From contig JADKHH010000003.1 in NCBI GenBank assembly GCA_016721905.1, positions 1 through 64,000 on the forward strand: a stretch of DNA of 64,000 bases. The letters run 5' to 3'. Below the pieces are notes generated by a model. That model was not told where the DNA came from and made no database searches. It worked only from the letters and a program-made list of their open reading frames with translations. Made by a program: the position numbers and the translations under genes. The DNA comes from Candidatus Opimibacter skivensis (GTDB taxonomy: Bacteria; Bacteroidota; Bacteroidia; Chitinophagales; Saprospiraceae). Shown here piece after piece: positions 8,420-16,873 of this stretch (its first letter is position 1; each line of letters begins with the position of its first letter).

Positions 8420-10034
8420 ATTTCTGTTCCAGGAAAATGAAACCGTTCTTCTCGTACATGATTTGTAACTCGGGACGTTCTTCAAGCTTCTTCCGTTTAT
8501 CCACTTTGAGGATATAGTAATGCGGTATATCCGCTGCACTTCGTGTAGTGTCAGGCACAGGCTTTTGTGCATAGAAGAAGGGTAAATAACTTTTGTACCC
8601 GATAGTTTGTATTTCAACCTGCTGTCCTTCATATTTTTCACAAAACTCAACAGGCGCGTGCTGGCTGTAACGTTCTATTTTGCCAATAAAAAAGATCAGG
8701 GCAATAGTGACAAATAACCCCATGCCCGAAAAAAGGGTCATCAATGAATAGTCTTGTTTGCCGCGCCTCCAAAGATAAATGAAGGCACCAAGGATCATCA
8801 ATAGCCATGCAGCAGGGAAATAATCGATCCACGACCACTCAACCTGTGCATCAAGAGATGCGCTTGTGAAGGCATCAAACGTGAAAGAAGTCTTGAGCCA
8901 ATCGATGTGCATCCCGACCGTCGGAAGCGCGATCATGGCAATCAAAAATATAACCGCTACAAAAACACCAGTGGTGAGTTGCCACGCCTTCCATCTTTGC
9001 TGTCCATCCAGGAACCTGCATACACTCCATGCACTCAGGAAGCTGACCGGATAATAGATCATGGAGGAGTAATGCACGATCTTACTTTGCACAACGGAAA
9101 ATAACACCAACACAACAGCTACAATGATGATCATCAACAAACGGAAGTGATAGATATCGACTGATTCATCCACTTGTTTTTTTCGCAGAGCACCCAGGGC
9201 AAATATCGAAGCCGGAAATATTCCGAATAGCGCGACCACAAAATGATATCCCGGAAATCCCTTATGACCAGCCACCGATTCCGTCAGCAATTCCGCCTGG
9301 TATTTGAGAAACGCCATGATAAATTCCGGCCCGTTTGAAATCCAGTTGATCCCAAACCAGATACCGGCAACCACACTATTGCCGATGATAAACAGCAGGA
9401 CATTTTTGAATCCCAGATAATTTTTGTCTTTTGACCATAGCCGCATGATCAACACGGTCATACCGATGAGCAGCGGACCAACAGGCCCTTTCGTGAGTAC
9501 CGCCATACCACTCAACAAGCCGCTGATCAGATACCATTTGAGTGAAGTGCTTTTGACACCTTCCACCCAGGCCAGGATAGCAGAAAATATAAACAGGTTA
9601 AACCATGGATCAATGATTCCTGATTTGTGATACAACGTAGGCAGTATTGACCCGAGGTAGGACAGCGCCCAGAATAATCCGAATCGCTGATCGATCCATC
9701 TGGTACCGGTTTTAAATAGTAAGACAAGAACCATGATTCCCGCCAATGCATTGGGAAGTCGTGCAGCAAATTCATTGATGCCAAAGGCTTTCATGCTGAG
9801 CACCTGCAACCAGAAGAAGAAAGGAGGTTTTTCGAAAAAGGCTTTGTAGTTGACCTGGATATTGAGGTAATCACCGGTCATCATCATCTCCCGGCTGATC
9901 TCCGCAAAATTGATTTCGTCCCAGTCAAAAAGTGCTACACCCCCGATAAAGGGAATGTAAAAGAGAGCACCTGCTGCCACCAGTATCCACGTCCATGGAA
10001 TGCGATCATAAGATAATCCCGCTGGCTGGCCCAT
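8418..10034 (-). CDS. Membrane glycosyltransferase, GT39/ArnT-like (PMT_2)
   Basis: This 538-residue multi-spanning membrane protein begins with a transmembrane helix (WILVAAGALFYIPFIGGV). It then has FDWDEINFAEISREMM and EKPPFFFWLQVL, the acidic first-loop motif and KPP motif of ArnT/PMT-type enzymes. These move a sugar from a polyprenyl-phosphate carrier to lipid A, protein or glycan. About eleven hydrophobic stretches follow, then a soluble C-terminal domain from about residue 450. Its ATG lies 6 bp after the lepA stop, so it is probably co-transcribed with lepA. The acceptor cannot be told from sequence. Confidence 0.85.
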   Translation of the reverse strand: MGQPAGLSYDRIPWTWILVAAGALFYIPFIGGVALFDWDEINFAEISREMMMTGDYLNIQVNYKAFFEKPPFFFWLQVLSMKAFGINEFAARLPNALAGIMVLVLLFKTGTRWIDQRFGLFWALSYLGSILPTLYHKSGIIDPWFNLFIFSAILAWVEGVKSTSLKWYLISGLLSGMAVLTKGPVGPLLIGMTVLIMRLWSKDKNYLGFKNVLLFIIGNSVVAGIWFGINWISNGPEFIMAFLKYQAELLTESVAGHKGFPGYHFVVALFGIFPASIFALGALRKKQVDESVDIYHFRLLMIIIVAVVLVLFSVVQSKIVHYSSMIYYPVSFLSAWSVCRFLDGQQRWKAWQLTTGVFVAVIFLIAMIALPTVGMHIDWLKTSFTFDAFTSASLDAQVEWSWIDYFPAAWLLMILGAFIYLWRRGKQDYSLMTLFSGMGLFVTIALIFFIGKIERYSQHAPVEFCEKYEGQQVEIQTIGYKSYLPFFYAQKPVPDTTRSAADIPHYYILKVDKRKKLEERPELQIMYEKNGFIFLEQK

Positions 10035-10040
10035 GGAGCA

Positions 10041-11831
10041 TTAATCCAGTTTAAGGACTTCGAGGAATGTTTTCTGAGGAACCTCCACCGAACCGATCTG
10101 ACGCATTTTCTTTTTCCCCTCTTTTTGCTTTTCGAGGAGTTTGCGTTTACGTGAGATGTCACCACCATAACATTTGGCTGTAACGTCCTTACGCATAGCA
10201 GAGATGGTTTCACGCGCAATGATCTTGGCACCGATGGATGCCTGGATGGCAATGACAAACTGCTGTTTTGGAATAAGGTCTTTTAGCTTAGCACAGATTT
10301 TTCTGCCAAATGCCTCCGCCTTATCCTTGTGTACAAGGGATGATAGTGCATCGACAGGTTCACCATTCAGGCGAATATCCAGTTTGACCAACTCAGAAAT
10401 CCTGTAATCTTTAGGAGCATAGTCAAAGGAAGCATACCCCCTGGAGATAGATTTGAGCCTGTCGTAAAAGTCAAATACAATTTCAGCAAGCGGCAGGTCA
10501 AAACTCAACTCCACGCGTGTTGGCGTGAGATAATTCTGATGCATCAGCATCCCTCTTTTCTCAAGGCATAAGTTCATGATCGCACCGATATACTCAGGCT
10601 TGGTGATCACCTGTGCATGGATGTATGGTTCCTGGATATAATCTACGAGCGTCGGATCAGGCAGGTCATTTGGTGTATTGATCACCATCAATCCTTCACG
10701 CTTGGTAAAGGCTCTGTACGATACGTTAGGTACAGTGGTGATAACTTCCTGGTTAAACTCTCTGCTCAATCGCTCCTGGATGATTTCAAGGTGTAGCATG
10801 CCCAGGAATCCGCAACGGAATCCAAAGCCTAGCGCAATAGAAGTTTCAGGTTCGAATACAAGGCTGGCATCATTGAGTTGCAATTTCTCAAGACTATCCC
10901 TGAGGTCTTCGAAGTCATCGTTATCGATAGGGTAGATACCGGCAAAGACCATCGGCTTGACATCTTCGAATCCCTTCACTATTTCCTGTGTGGGATTTGC
11001 AGCCGTGGTGATGGTGTCACCAACTTTAATTTCTTTCGATTCTTTAATACCGGTGATGATATATCCCACATTGCCGGCAGACAATTCCGGTTTAGGGACC
11101 TGATCCATCTGAAGGATTCCAACCTCGTCGGCGTTGTACTCACCACCTGTGTTGACAAACCGGACTTTCTCTCCTTTATGGATCGTTCCGTTGAATATCC
11201 GGAAATAGGCTATAACCCCCCGAAAAGAATTAAAGACAGAATCAAATATCAAAGCTTGCAACGGAGCGTTAGGATCCCCTTTAGGAGGTGGGATGAACTC
11301 AACGATGGCTTCGAGGATCTTATCCATTCCTTCACCAGTTTTTCCGCTGGCCAGGAGGATGTCCGACTTAGGGATACCCACCAGGTCAATGATCTGATCG
11401 GTGACTTCATCGATCATGGCATTGGGCATATCAATCTTATTGAGCACCGGGATGATCTCCAGGTTGTGTTCGATAGCCAGGTATAGGTTGGAAATAGTTT
11501 GAGCCTGTATGCCTTGAGTAGCGTCCACTAACAAAAGCGCGCCTTCGCAAGCCGCGATGGAACGGGAAACTTCGTATGAGAAATCGACGTGTCCGGGAGT
11601 GTCAATCAGATTGAGGGTAAACGTCTCCCCATTGGGGCGGGTATAATAAAGCTGGATAGCGTGGCTTTTGATCGTGATACCACGTTCACGTTCCAGGTCC
11701 ATATTGTCAAGGGTCTGGGCCACCATATCCCGCATGGCGACTGTCTTGGTGATCTCAAGCAGGCGGTCAGACAAGGTGCTTTTACCGTGATCTATATGGG
11801 CAATGACGCAAAAGTTGCGGATATTCTTCAT
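10041..11831 (-). CDS. lepA: Elongation factor 4 (LepA) GTPase
   Basis: The 596 residues match full-length LepA. The G motifs AHIDHGKST, DTPGHVDFSYEV and NKIDMPNA are followed by domain II, an EF-G-like domain (GFGFRCGFLGMLHLEI) and the LepA-specific C-terminal domain (KRKLLEKQKEGKKKMRQIG). LepA acts on the ribosome during initiation and translocation under stress. It is the first gene of a leftward pair with the GT39 gene. A TAnnTTTG element ends only 8 bp before the ATG, so the mRNA is probably nearly leaderless. Confidence 0.97.
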   Translation of the reverse strand: MKNIRNFCVIAHIDHGKSTLSDRLLEITKTVAMRDMVAQTLDNMDLERERGITIKSHAIQLYYTRPNGETFTLNLIDTPGHVDFSYEVSRSIAACEGALLLVDATQGIQAQTISNLYLAIEHNLEIIPVLNKIDMPNAMIDEVTDQIIDLVGIPKSDILLASGKTGEGMDKILEAIVEFIPPPKGDPNAPLQALIFDSVFNSFRGVIAYFRIFNGTIHKGEKVRFVNTGGEYNADEVGILQMDQVPKPELSAGNVGYIITGIKESKEIKVGDTITTAANPTQEIVKGFEDVKPMVFAGIYPIDNDDFEDLRDSLEKLQLNDASLVFEPETSIALGFGFRCGFLGMLHLEIIQERLSREFNQEVITTVPNVSYRAFTKREGLMVINTPNDLPDPTLVDYIQEPYIHAQVITKPEYIGAIMNLCLEKRGMLMHQNYLTPTRVELSFDLPLAEIVFDFYDRLKSISRGYASFDYAPKDYRISELVKLDIRLNGEPVDALSSLVHKDKAEAFGRKICAKLKDLIPKQQFVIAIQASIGAKIIARETISAMRKDVTAKCYGGDISRKRKLLEKQKEGKKKMRQIGSVEVPQKTFLEVLKLD

Positions 11832-11839
11832 AAGGGGTG

Positions 11840-11847
11840 CAAAGATA
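11840..11847 (-). promoter_or_regulatory. -7 promoter element of lepA
   Basis: On the minus strand the sequence is TATCTTTG, then eight bases (CACCCCTT), then the lepA ATG. The same spacing and nearly the same bases occur before the SDR gene at 45675. No -33 element is evident. Confidence 0.6.
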
Positions 11848-12006
11848 GGGAATCCGACCCGAGCGGAGGCTATGCCCGACGCTGTTTAAATAGGAAGTTA
11901 CCAACCAATTACCTCAATAATCAGATGGTTTTTCACTTTCGATTAACATATTTCCCCTCCAAAGGTCTTTTTGCTCCGCTATGTTTGCACCCAATTTTAT
12001 ACACTG

Positions 12007-12609
12007 ATGATACACCCGGATACAACCTTGCGCTTTATTGATGACGAAATAGGCTTTGGTGTATTCGCCACCCGGAAGATTCCCAGAGGCACAATCACCT
12101 GGGCACTGGACAAATTTGACCAGGTCCTATCTCCGGATGCAAAGGAATCACTTGATCCCATCCACCTGGAGATCGTTGATAAATACAGCTACAAGAATAG
12201 GAAAGGAGAATACGTGCTGTGTTGGGATTTTGGCCGCTACGTCAACCACAGTTTCAATTCCAATTGCCTGTCCACCGGTTACGAATTCGAAATCGCCATC
12301 AGGGACATCGAAGCAGGCGAAGAACTCACCAACGATTACGGATATCTGAATTTAGAAGAGCCTTTCAAAGCCCGTCCCGAAAATTCTTCACGGACATATG
12401 TCTATCCCGATGACCTCCTCAATTTTCACCAGCAGTGGGATCAAATACTATTAGAAAATTTTCCGCTGATCATAGAAGTTTATCAGCCCCTGATCTCATT
12501 ATTATCTTCAGACATGGTCCATGAAATTATGGAAGTCATCAGCGGCCACCGAAAGATGCAATCAATTCTCACTCATTATTTTGAAGACACCAAAGTCCTT
12601 CAAGGTTGA
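12007..12609 (+). CDS. SET-domain protein (putative protein-lysine methyltransferase)
   Basis: A 200-residue single-domain protein. The N-terminal SET strand GFGVFATRKIPRGTITWA is followed by the cofactor and substrate motif YVNHSFNSNC (N80, H81) and the closing motif AGEELTNDYGY (about residues 101-111). These are the two signature motifs of SET methyltransferases, which use S-adenosylmethionine. The start at 12007 places the domain at the N-terminus; the in-frame extension to 11971 adds residues unlike the family. A TAnnTTTG box (TATGTTTG, 11980-11987) lies 19 bp before this ATG, which supports it. The target is unknown. The stop codon is the first unit of an octamer array. Confidence 0.85.
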   Translation: MIHPDTTLRFIDDEIGFGVFATRKIPRGTITWALDKFDQVLSPDAKESLDPIHLEIVDKYSYKNRKGEYVLCWDFGRYVNHSFNSNCLSTGYEFEIAIRDIEAGEELTNDYGYLNLEEPFKARPENSSRTYVYPDDLLNFHQQWDQILLENFPLIIEVYQPLISLLSSDMVHEIMEVISGHRKMQSILTHYFEDTKVLQG

Positions 12610-12710
12610 TAGGTTGATGCGTTGATAGGTTGATATGTTGATAGGTTGATAGGTTGATATGTTGATAGGTTTATTGGTTGATGGTTTGATGAGTTGATTG
12701 GTTGATGGTA
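12607..12710. repeat. Octamer tandem array TGATAGGT starting at a stop codon
   Basis: Thirteen 8-bp units in perfect phase: TGATAGGT five times, with variants TGATGCGT, TGATATGT, TTATTGGT, TGATGGTT, TGATGAGT, TGATTGGT and TGATGGTA. The first TGA (12607-12609) is the stop codon of the SET gene. TGA therefore recurs in all three frames within 24 bp. The rest of the gap to 12845 holds a few 9-bp CTTCAGCCT repeats (about 12770-12800) and no gene. Confidence 0.9.
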
Positions 12711-12844
12711 TTGTGATTCTTAATTTACCTTTGCTCCTCCCGCTACAAACGCTGTGTTCCGTTAATCCCTTCAGCCTCTTCAGCCCCTTCAGCCTCTTAA
12801 GCTCATCAACTTATAAACTTATAAACGTATCAACCAATAAACTC

Positions 12845-14272
12845 CTACTTCAGCGCCAGGCTGTAAGCAAAATCCCCAGGATAATCTTCATAATATCCCT
12901 GCAGATAAAGTGCTGTTCCGGCCCGCTTCAATTCAGATTTAAAATCAGCAGTACTTTTTATGGGTACACCGTTGATACGTGTGATGATAAATTTTTCTTC
13001 CATGTTAGCCCGCGCAATTTTGCTTCCGGGTGCGATAGCATCAACAAGTACACCATCTTTCGGAAGACGTGTTTGTTCGCTGGAACTCAGGTCACGTACG
13101 TCCATGCCGAGGTTGCTTAGTATTTCATCAGGGGATCCGGTGGAAGGGATGGCAGCTCCGATCGTACTCGTTCTTGAATCGCTCAGTTTTACACTCGTCT
13201 CTTTTTCTTTACCATTCCTGAAATATTTAATACGCAGGATATCACCGGGCCGATGTTGACCAACTTTGCCAATAAAATCAGGCGATGTGACGATGCGTTG
13301 ACCATCGATACTCGTGATGACATCACCTGCTTCAAGTCCTGCAGCTTCTGCAGCGCTTGAAGTATTCACTGTTTCGATGATGACACCGGCGATGTCATTA
13401 AGCCCTGATTCTTTGGCAGAGGAAGCATCTACAGGTCTGATGACAACACCTAGCCAACCACGTTTAGTGGATCCGAATTCACGGATATCTTCCAATATTT
13501 TTCTTGCAATGTTAGATGGAATAGCGAACGAAAATCCTTCATATTGACCGCTGTAGGTCATGATAGCAGTGTTGATGCCCATCAACTGTCCACGCGTATC
13601 TACTAATGCACCTCCGCTGTTGCCCGGGTTGACGGCAGCATCTGTTTGGATGAAAGATTCTATACCCGTTTCATCCAGGATATTGATGTTCCTTGATTTG
13701 GCGCTGACGATTCCTGCAGTGACGGTAGAGTAGAGGCGGAATGGATTTCCGATCGCCAGTACCCATTCGCCAACCATCAGCGAATCACTATCACCAAACT
13801 TGAGATGTGGTAAACCTTTAGCAGCTACTTTTAGTAAAGCAAGGTCTGAGGAAGGATCTGATCCGATAAGCTTTGCTTCATATTCATGTCCATCTTCCAT
13901 CAGCACCATGATTTCATCTCCACCTTCGATCACATGATGGTTGGTGGCGATATAACCGTTTTCGGAAATAATCACCCCAGAGCCTGTGCTTGCTTCATGG
14001 CTCCGTCTGCCAAAGTAAGTTCCCGCCAGCGAAGATCTCGATTCGATGTATACCACAGCAAGCTTAGACAGATTAGATGCCTTGACCAGATCAGGGCTGC
14101 CCACAGGTATTGCTGATGAGGAGGTGAGTCCGTAAGGGGTATAATTGGTAAAGACAGTCTGCGGAGACGATGATTCAACAAGCACATCAGGCTTGAGAAA
14201 CAAAGCAAATAAACCAAGTGCAAGTCCGGCACTCAACAAACCGGTGACGACAAAAGGTGCATACTTTTTCAT
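12845..14272 (-). CDS. DegP/DegQ-type periplasmic serine protease with two PDZ domains
   Basis: This 475-residue protein begins with a basic, hydrophobic signal or anchor segment (residues 1-25). The trypsin-like domain shows the triad His113 (ATNHHVIEG), Asp143 (SSDLALLKV) and Ser219 (NPGNSGGAL). Two PDZ regions follow at about residues 275-365 and 390-470. HtrA family proteins degrade or refold damaged envelope proteins and act as oligomers. The second PDZ is divergent but recognisable (GVLVDAIAPGSKIARAN). I leave the symbol empty because DegP and DegQ cannot be told apart here. The gene stands alone. Confidence 0.92.
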   Translation of the reverse strand: MKKYAPFVVTGLLSAGLALGLFALFLKPDVLVESSSPQTVFTNYTPYGLTSSSAIPVGSPDLVKASNLSKLAVVYIESRSSLAGTYFGRRSHEASTGSGVIISENGYIATNHHVIEGGDEIMVLMEDGHEYEAKLIGSDPSSDLALLKVAAKGLPHLKFGDSDSLMVGEWVLAIGNPFRLYSTVTAGIVSAKSRNINILDETGIESFIQTDAAVNPGNSGGALVDTRGQLMGINTAIMTYSGQYEGFSFAIPSNIARKILEDIREFGSTKRGWLGVVIRPVDASSAKESGLNDIAGVIIETVNTSSAAEAAGLEAGDVITSIDGQRIVTSPDFIGKVGQHRPGDILRIKYFRNGKEKETSVKLSDSRTSTIGAAIPSTGSPDEILSNLGMDVRDLSSSEQTRLPKDGVLVDAIAPGSKIARANMEEKFIITRINGVPIKSTADFKSELKRAGTALYLQGYYEDYPGDFAYSLALK

Positions 14273-14584
14273 GTGGTGCGTGATTACTGAAAGGAAATAT
14301 ACTTGAAAAACTTAGTAATGTTCTTAAACATTGTTTGTACATGATAGTTTTCATCTTAAAGTTATCCTAACATTTTCAATCGGCAATCCTGCAACGGCAC
14401 TGCTAATATGAGCAAAGGCCGAAAGGATAAAGGAAGCAAGGGAGGGAATAAGCTGCGTCTCTGCGTCTCTGCGCGATAATAAATATGGAGGATTTCAAAT
14501 GCTTAGAACTCTAAATGAGTATTCCTTCCTGCTTAGAATACCCTTAGCTTTGCATCGGGTTTTCAACCTACACTTATTCAAATC
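14273..14584. other. Divergent intergenic region before dapF
   Basis: About 310 bp. It contains a short GCGTCTCT octamer repeat near 14453-14477 and a Bacteroidota -7 element TAGCTTTG at 14545-14552, 32 bp before the dapF ATG. No open frame or RNA is supported. Confidence 0.55.
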
Positions 14585-15391
14585 ATGACAGAATACATCC
14601 CATTTTTCAAATACCACGGCGCCGGCAATGATTTTATCATGATCGATGACCGTCATGGTATCTGGGATAGAAAGATGACCGGTGCCTGGATAGCCAATGC
14701 CTGCCACCGACGGTTTGGAATCGGAGCAGACGGCTTGATCTTGCTGCAGAAAGGAACCGATGGAGCTGACTTTTTTATGAAATATTATAATTCCGACGGC
14801 CGCACCAGCACCTTTTGCGGAAACGGTGGAAGATGTATCGTTGCCTTTGCAGCCGCCCTCGAGGTTCACATGGGTAATTGCCGTTTTCTAGGCACGGATG
14901 GATGGCACGAAGGAGCGGTGCTCGAGGATGGCATGGTCAGGATTTCGATGACCGATGTCCACCAGATCCTGTTGACCGGTGAAGATGCCCTCATACTCAA
15001 CACAGGCTCACCACATTATATCACTTTTCGGGACCAGGTATCAGACCTCGATGTATTCACTGAAGGCCGGGCTATCCGAAACAGCCCATCATTTCAAAAG
15101 GAAGGCATCAATGTAAATTTTGTTGAGCACAATGGCCCTGGCGAAATCAGCGTCCGCACCTACGAGCGCGGCGTTGAAGACGAAACTTTTGCCTGTGGCA
15201 CCGGAGTTGTCGCAGCAGCCATCGCTTCAGCCTATGCTTCAGGAAACAATGACCTCTCTTCCTGGACCGTCCATGCCAAGGGCGGCGACCTCCGCGTCGA
15301 TTTTCTCCGTTCCGGAAAACAAGATTTTACCAAGGTCCACCTGACCGGTCCCGCCGTCGAAGTCTTTAGAGGTGAAATCCCGGGGCCTTGA
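14585..15391 (+). CDS. dapF: Diaminopimelate epimerase
   Basis: DapF converts LL- to meso-diaminopimelate in the lysine and peptidoglycan pathway. The 268 residues contain HGAGNDFIMID at the start. The two catalytic cysteines are Cys78 (STFCGNGGRC) and Cys204 (ETFACGTGVV), each in its canonical motif. Length and motif order match the family. It is a single gene with its own -7 element at 14545. Confidence 0.96.
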   Translation: MTEYIPFFKYHGAGNDFIMIDDRHGIWDRKMTGAWIANACHRRFGIGADGLILLQKGTDGADFFMKYYNSDGRTSTFCGNGGRCIVAFAAALEVHMGNCRFLGTDGWHEGAVLEDGMVRISMTDVHQILLTGEDALILNTGSPHYITFRDQVSDLDVFTEGRAIRNSPSFQKEGINVNFVEHNGPGEISVRTYERGVEDETFACGTGVVAAAIASAYASGNNDLSSWTVHAKGGDLRVDFLRSGKQDFTKVHLTGPAVEVFRGEIPGP

Positions 15392-15413
15392 GGCTTTTGC
15401 CCCTCTTTTTTTT

Positions 15414-15590
15414 GCCCCTTCGAAATTCAAAATCTGCGATTTGTTCATTTCTCCCCCCTGTGTTCCTCCATTTCGCTTTTCTGCGAAAATCATTATTCCG
15501 AAAACCCCGGGGTAATTAGATTCTCTTTTTGCCCCGGGGTTGCGCAGCACACAGGGGACAGAAATTGTCTGAAAGCAATTTCGAAGGGGC
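15414..15590. other. Nested inverted-repeat element (possible structured RNA or MITE)
   Basis: Several stems nest in 177 bp. The outer pair GCCCCTTCGAAATT (15414-15427) / AATTTCGAAGGGGC (15577-15590) is perfect over 14 bp. Inside lie CCCCTGTGT (15455-15463) / ACACAGGGG (15549-15557). Within that are a TTTCGC/GCGAAA hairpin (15471-15488) and AACCCCGGGG (15503-15512) / CCCCGGGGTT (15532-15541). Either strand could fold into a branched structure. There is no coding frame. A MITE with 14-bp ends is the main alternative; only TT flanks both ends, which is weak as a target duplication. Confidence 0.6.
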
Positions 15591-15631
15591 TTAAAGGTGG
15601 CTATTGAATCATAGCAAAATCTGTCTCCAGA

Positions 15632-15666
15632 CAGTCCACTCTTCACTTTTCACTCTTCACTTTTCA
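15632..15666 (-). repeat. TGA-led heptamer array at the stop of the TPR gene
   Basis: Read on the minus strand: TGAAAAG, TGAAGAG, TGAAAAG, TGAAGAG, TGGACTG. The first TGA (15666-15664) is the stop codon of the TPR gene. Confidence 0.85.
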
Positions 15667-15987
15667 CTCATCTTCGTCTCCTCCCCAGCTCATCAAAAGC
15701 CCTTTCATCTCCGAAGCGGCATGCATGTCCTTAGCTTCCAGGCTGCGCTCAATCCCCGTATGAAGCAACTTCAGCGCCTCATTGAGATTGCCGGCGCCTT
15801 GCAATAACTTGGCATAGTGGTAATAAGTAGCGATATACGTGGGGTGGTTAGTCACCAGGTGCTCATACATGAGCAATGCCTGCATGGTCCCTGCTCCTTT
15901 TTCGTATTCCCTGGCGAGGGCATAGATCAGGAATGGATCATCAGGGCGTTCATCCAGGAGGGCTTCAAGTTCTGTTATTCTGCTCAT
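15664..15987 (-). CDS. Small TPR protein
   Basis: A 107-residue protein made almost entirely of helix-turn-helix TPR units: DPFLIYALAREYEKGA, PTYIATYYHYAKLLQGAGN and LNEALKLLHTGIERSLEAKD. It probably mediates a protein contact in the cytoplasm, as no signal sequence is present. The ATG at 15987 is chosen over an upstream TTG because a TACATTTG promoter element lies at 16001-15994, only 6 bp before it; the TTG would fall inside that element. The partner is unknown. Confidence 0.75.
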   Translation of the reverse strand: MSRITELEALLDERPDDPFLIYALAREYEKGAGTMQALLMYEHLVTNHPTYIATYYHYAKLLQGAGNLNEALKLLHTGIERSLEAKDMHAASEMKGLLMSWGGDEDE

Positions 15988-15993
15988 GTCCGA

Positions 15994-16001
15994 CAAATGT
16001 A
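15994..16001 (-). promoter_or_regulatory. -7 promoter element of the TPR gene
   Basis: On the minus strand TACATTTG is followed by six bases and then ATG, so the transcript should start at or next to the start codon. Confidence 0.55.
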
Positions 16002-16064
16002 GCTTGTATAAACGTTTGCTTTGAACCTCTTAAGGGTTTCAAATGGGAAAAAGCCAATTTTAGA

Positions 16065-16072
16065 TACCTTTG
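16065..16072 (+). promoter_or_regulatory. -7 promoter element of the etfB-etfA operon
   Basis: TACCTTTG matches TAnnTTTG and lies 28 bp before the etfB ATG. No clear -33 element is seen. Confidence 0.6.
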
Positions 16073-16100
16073 CCACCGCAACAGATAATCAGAACCTAGT

Positions 16101-16841
16101 ATGAAGCTATTGGTAGCCATCAGCCAGACCCCGGAGACCACAGCCCGGATTGCCTTTAAAGACGGAGGTACGGCTTTTGATCCCACAGGGGTCAATTTTA
16201 TCATGAACCCCTATGACGAATGGTACTCCCTGGTCAGGGCTCTCGAACTAAAGGAAGAAAAAGGTGGAACTGTGACCGTCATTCATTGTGGTCCGGTAGC
16301 CAATGAGGTGACCATCAGAAAAGCACTGGCCATCGGCGCAGATGATGCCATCCGCGTTGACATGGAGCCTGATTCAGCATACGCTGTTGCCCAACAGATC
16401 GCGGCTCATGCCACTACTGCTGGCTATGACATCATTTTTACAGGAAAAGAGACTATTGATTATAACGGCTCTTTGGTTGCCGGTATGGTAGCTGGTTTGT
16501 TAAACCTGCCCTTTATTTCCCATGCCAGTAAGATGGTTTTCAGTGGAGATAAAGCCATTGTTACCCGGGATATAGAAGGTGGTACAGAAGAGATCGAAGT
16601 TGCAGTTCCTTTTGTCATCAGTGCTTCGAAAGGCATGGCCGAGCAGCGCATCCCTAATATGCGAGGCATCATGTCCGCAAAAACAAAACCTTTGCAGATA
16701 CTGGCTCCTGTAGCCGCTGAAAGTCTGGCGAAACATGTAGAATTCAGGGTTCCACCGGCAAAGACAGCAGTTAAAATGGTTGATCCGGCCAATATGGATG
16801 AGTTGGTCAGGTTACTGCATGAAGAAGCTAAAGTGATATAG
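16101..16841 (+). CDS. etfB: Electron transfer flavoprotein subunit beta
   Basis: EtfB pairs with EtfA to carry electrons from acyl-CoA and other dehydrogenases to the quinone pool. The 246 residues show MKLLVAISQTPETTARI, the NPYDEWYSLVRALELKE segment, and GKETIDYNGSLVAGMVAGLLNLPF, which matches the family core. The C-terminus (MVDPANMDELVRLLHEEAKVI) is the arm that contacts EtfA. etfA starts 32 bp downstream, in the standard order. Confidence 0.95.
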   Translation: MKLLVAISQTPETTARIAFKDGGTAFDPTGVNFIMNPYDEWYSLVRALELKEEKGGTVTVIHCGPVANEVTIRKALAIGADDAIRVDMEPDSAYAVAQQIAAHATTAGYDIIFTGKETIDYNGSLVAGMVAGLLNLPFISHASKMVFSGDKAIVTRDIEGGTEEIEVAVPFVISASKGMAEQRIPNMRGIMSAKTKPLQILAPVAAESLAKHVEFRVPPAKTAVKMVDPANMDELVRLLHEEAKVI

Positions 16842-16873
16842 AGATTAATTAAACAAATTGAAATCCGGTCATT

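Noticed and set aside
10878..11486. A 202-codon open frame on the plus strand
   Set aside because: It lies wholly antisense to the well-conserved lepA gene and its product resembles no family; it is a by-product of lepA codon use.
12726..12733. TACCTTTG promoter-like element
   Set aside because: No gene or RNA follows on the plus strand; the only open frame there is antisense to the DegP-type protease.
15414..15590. tRNA, tmRNA or riboswitch
   Set aside because: The stems do not fit any of these folds, and the element lies downstream of dapF rather than in a leader.
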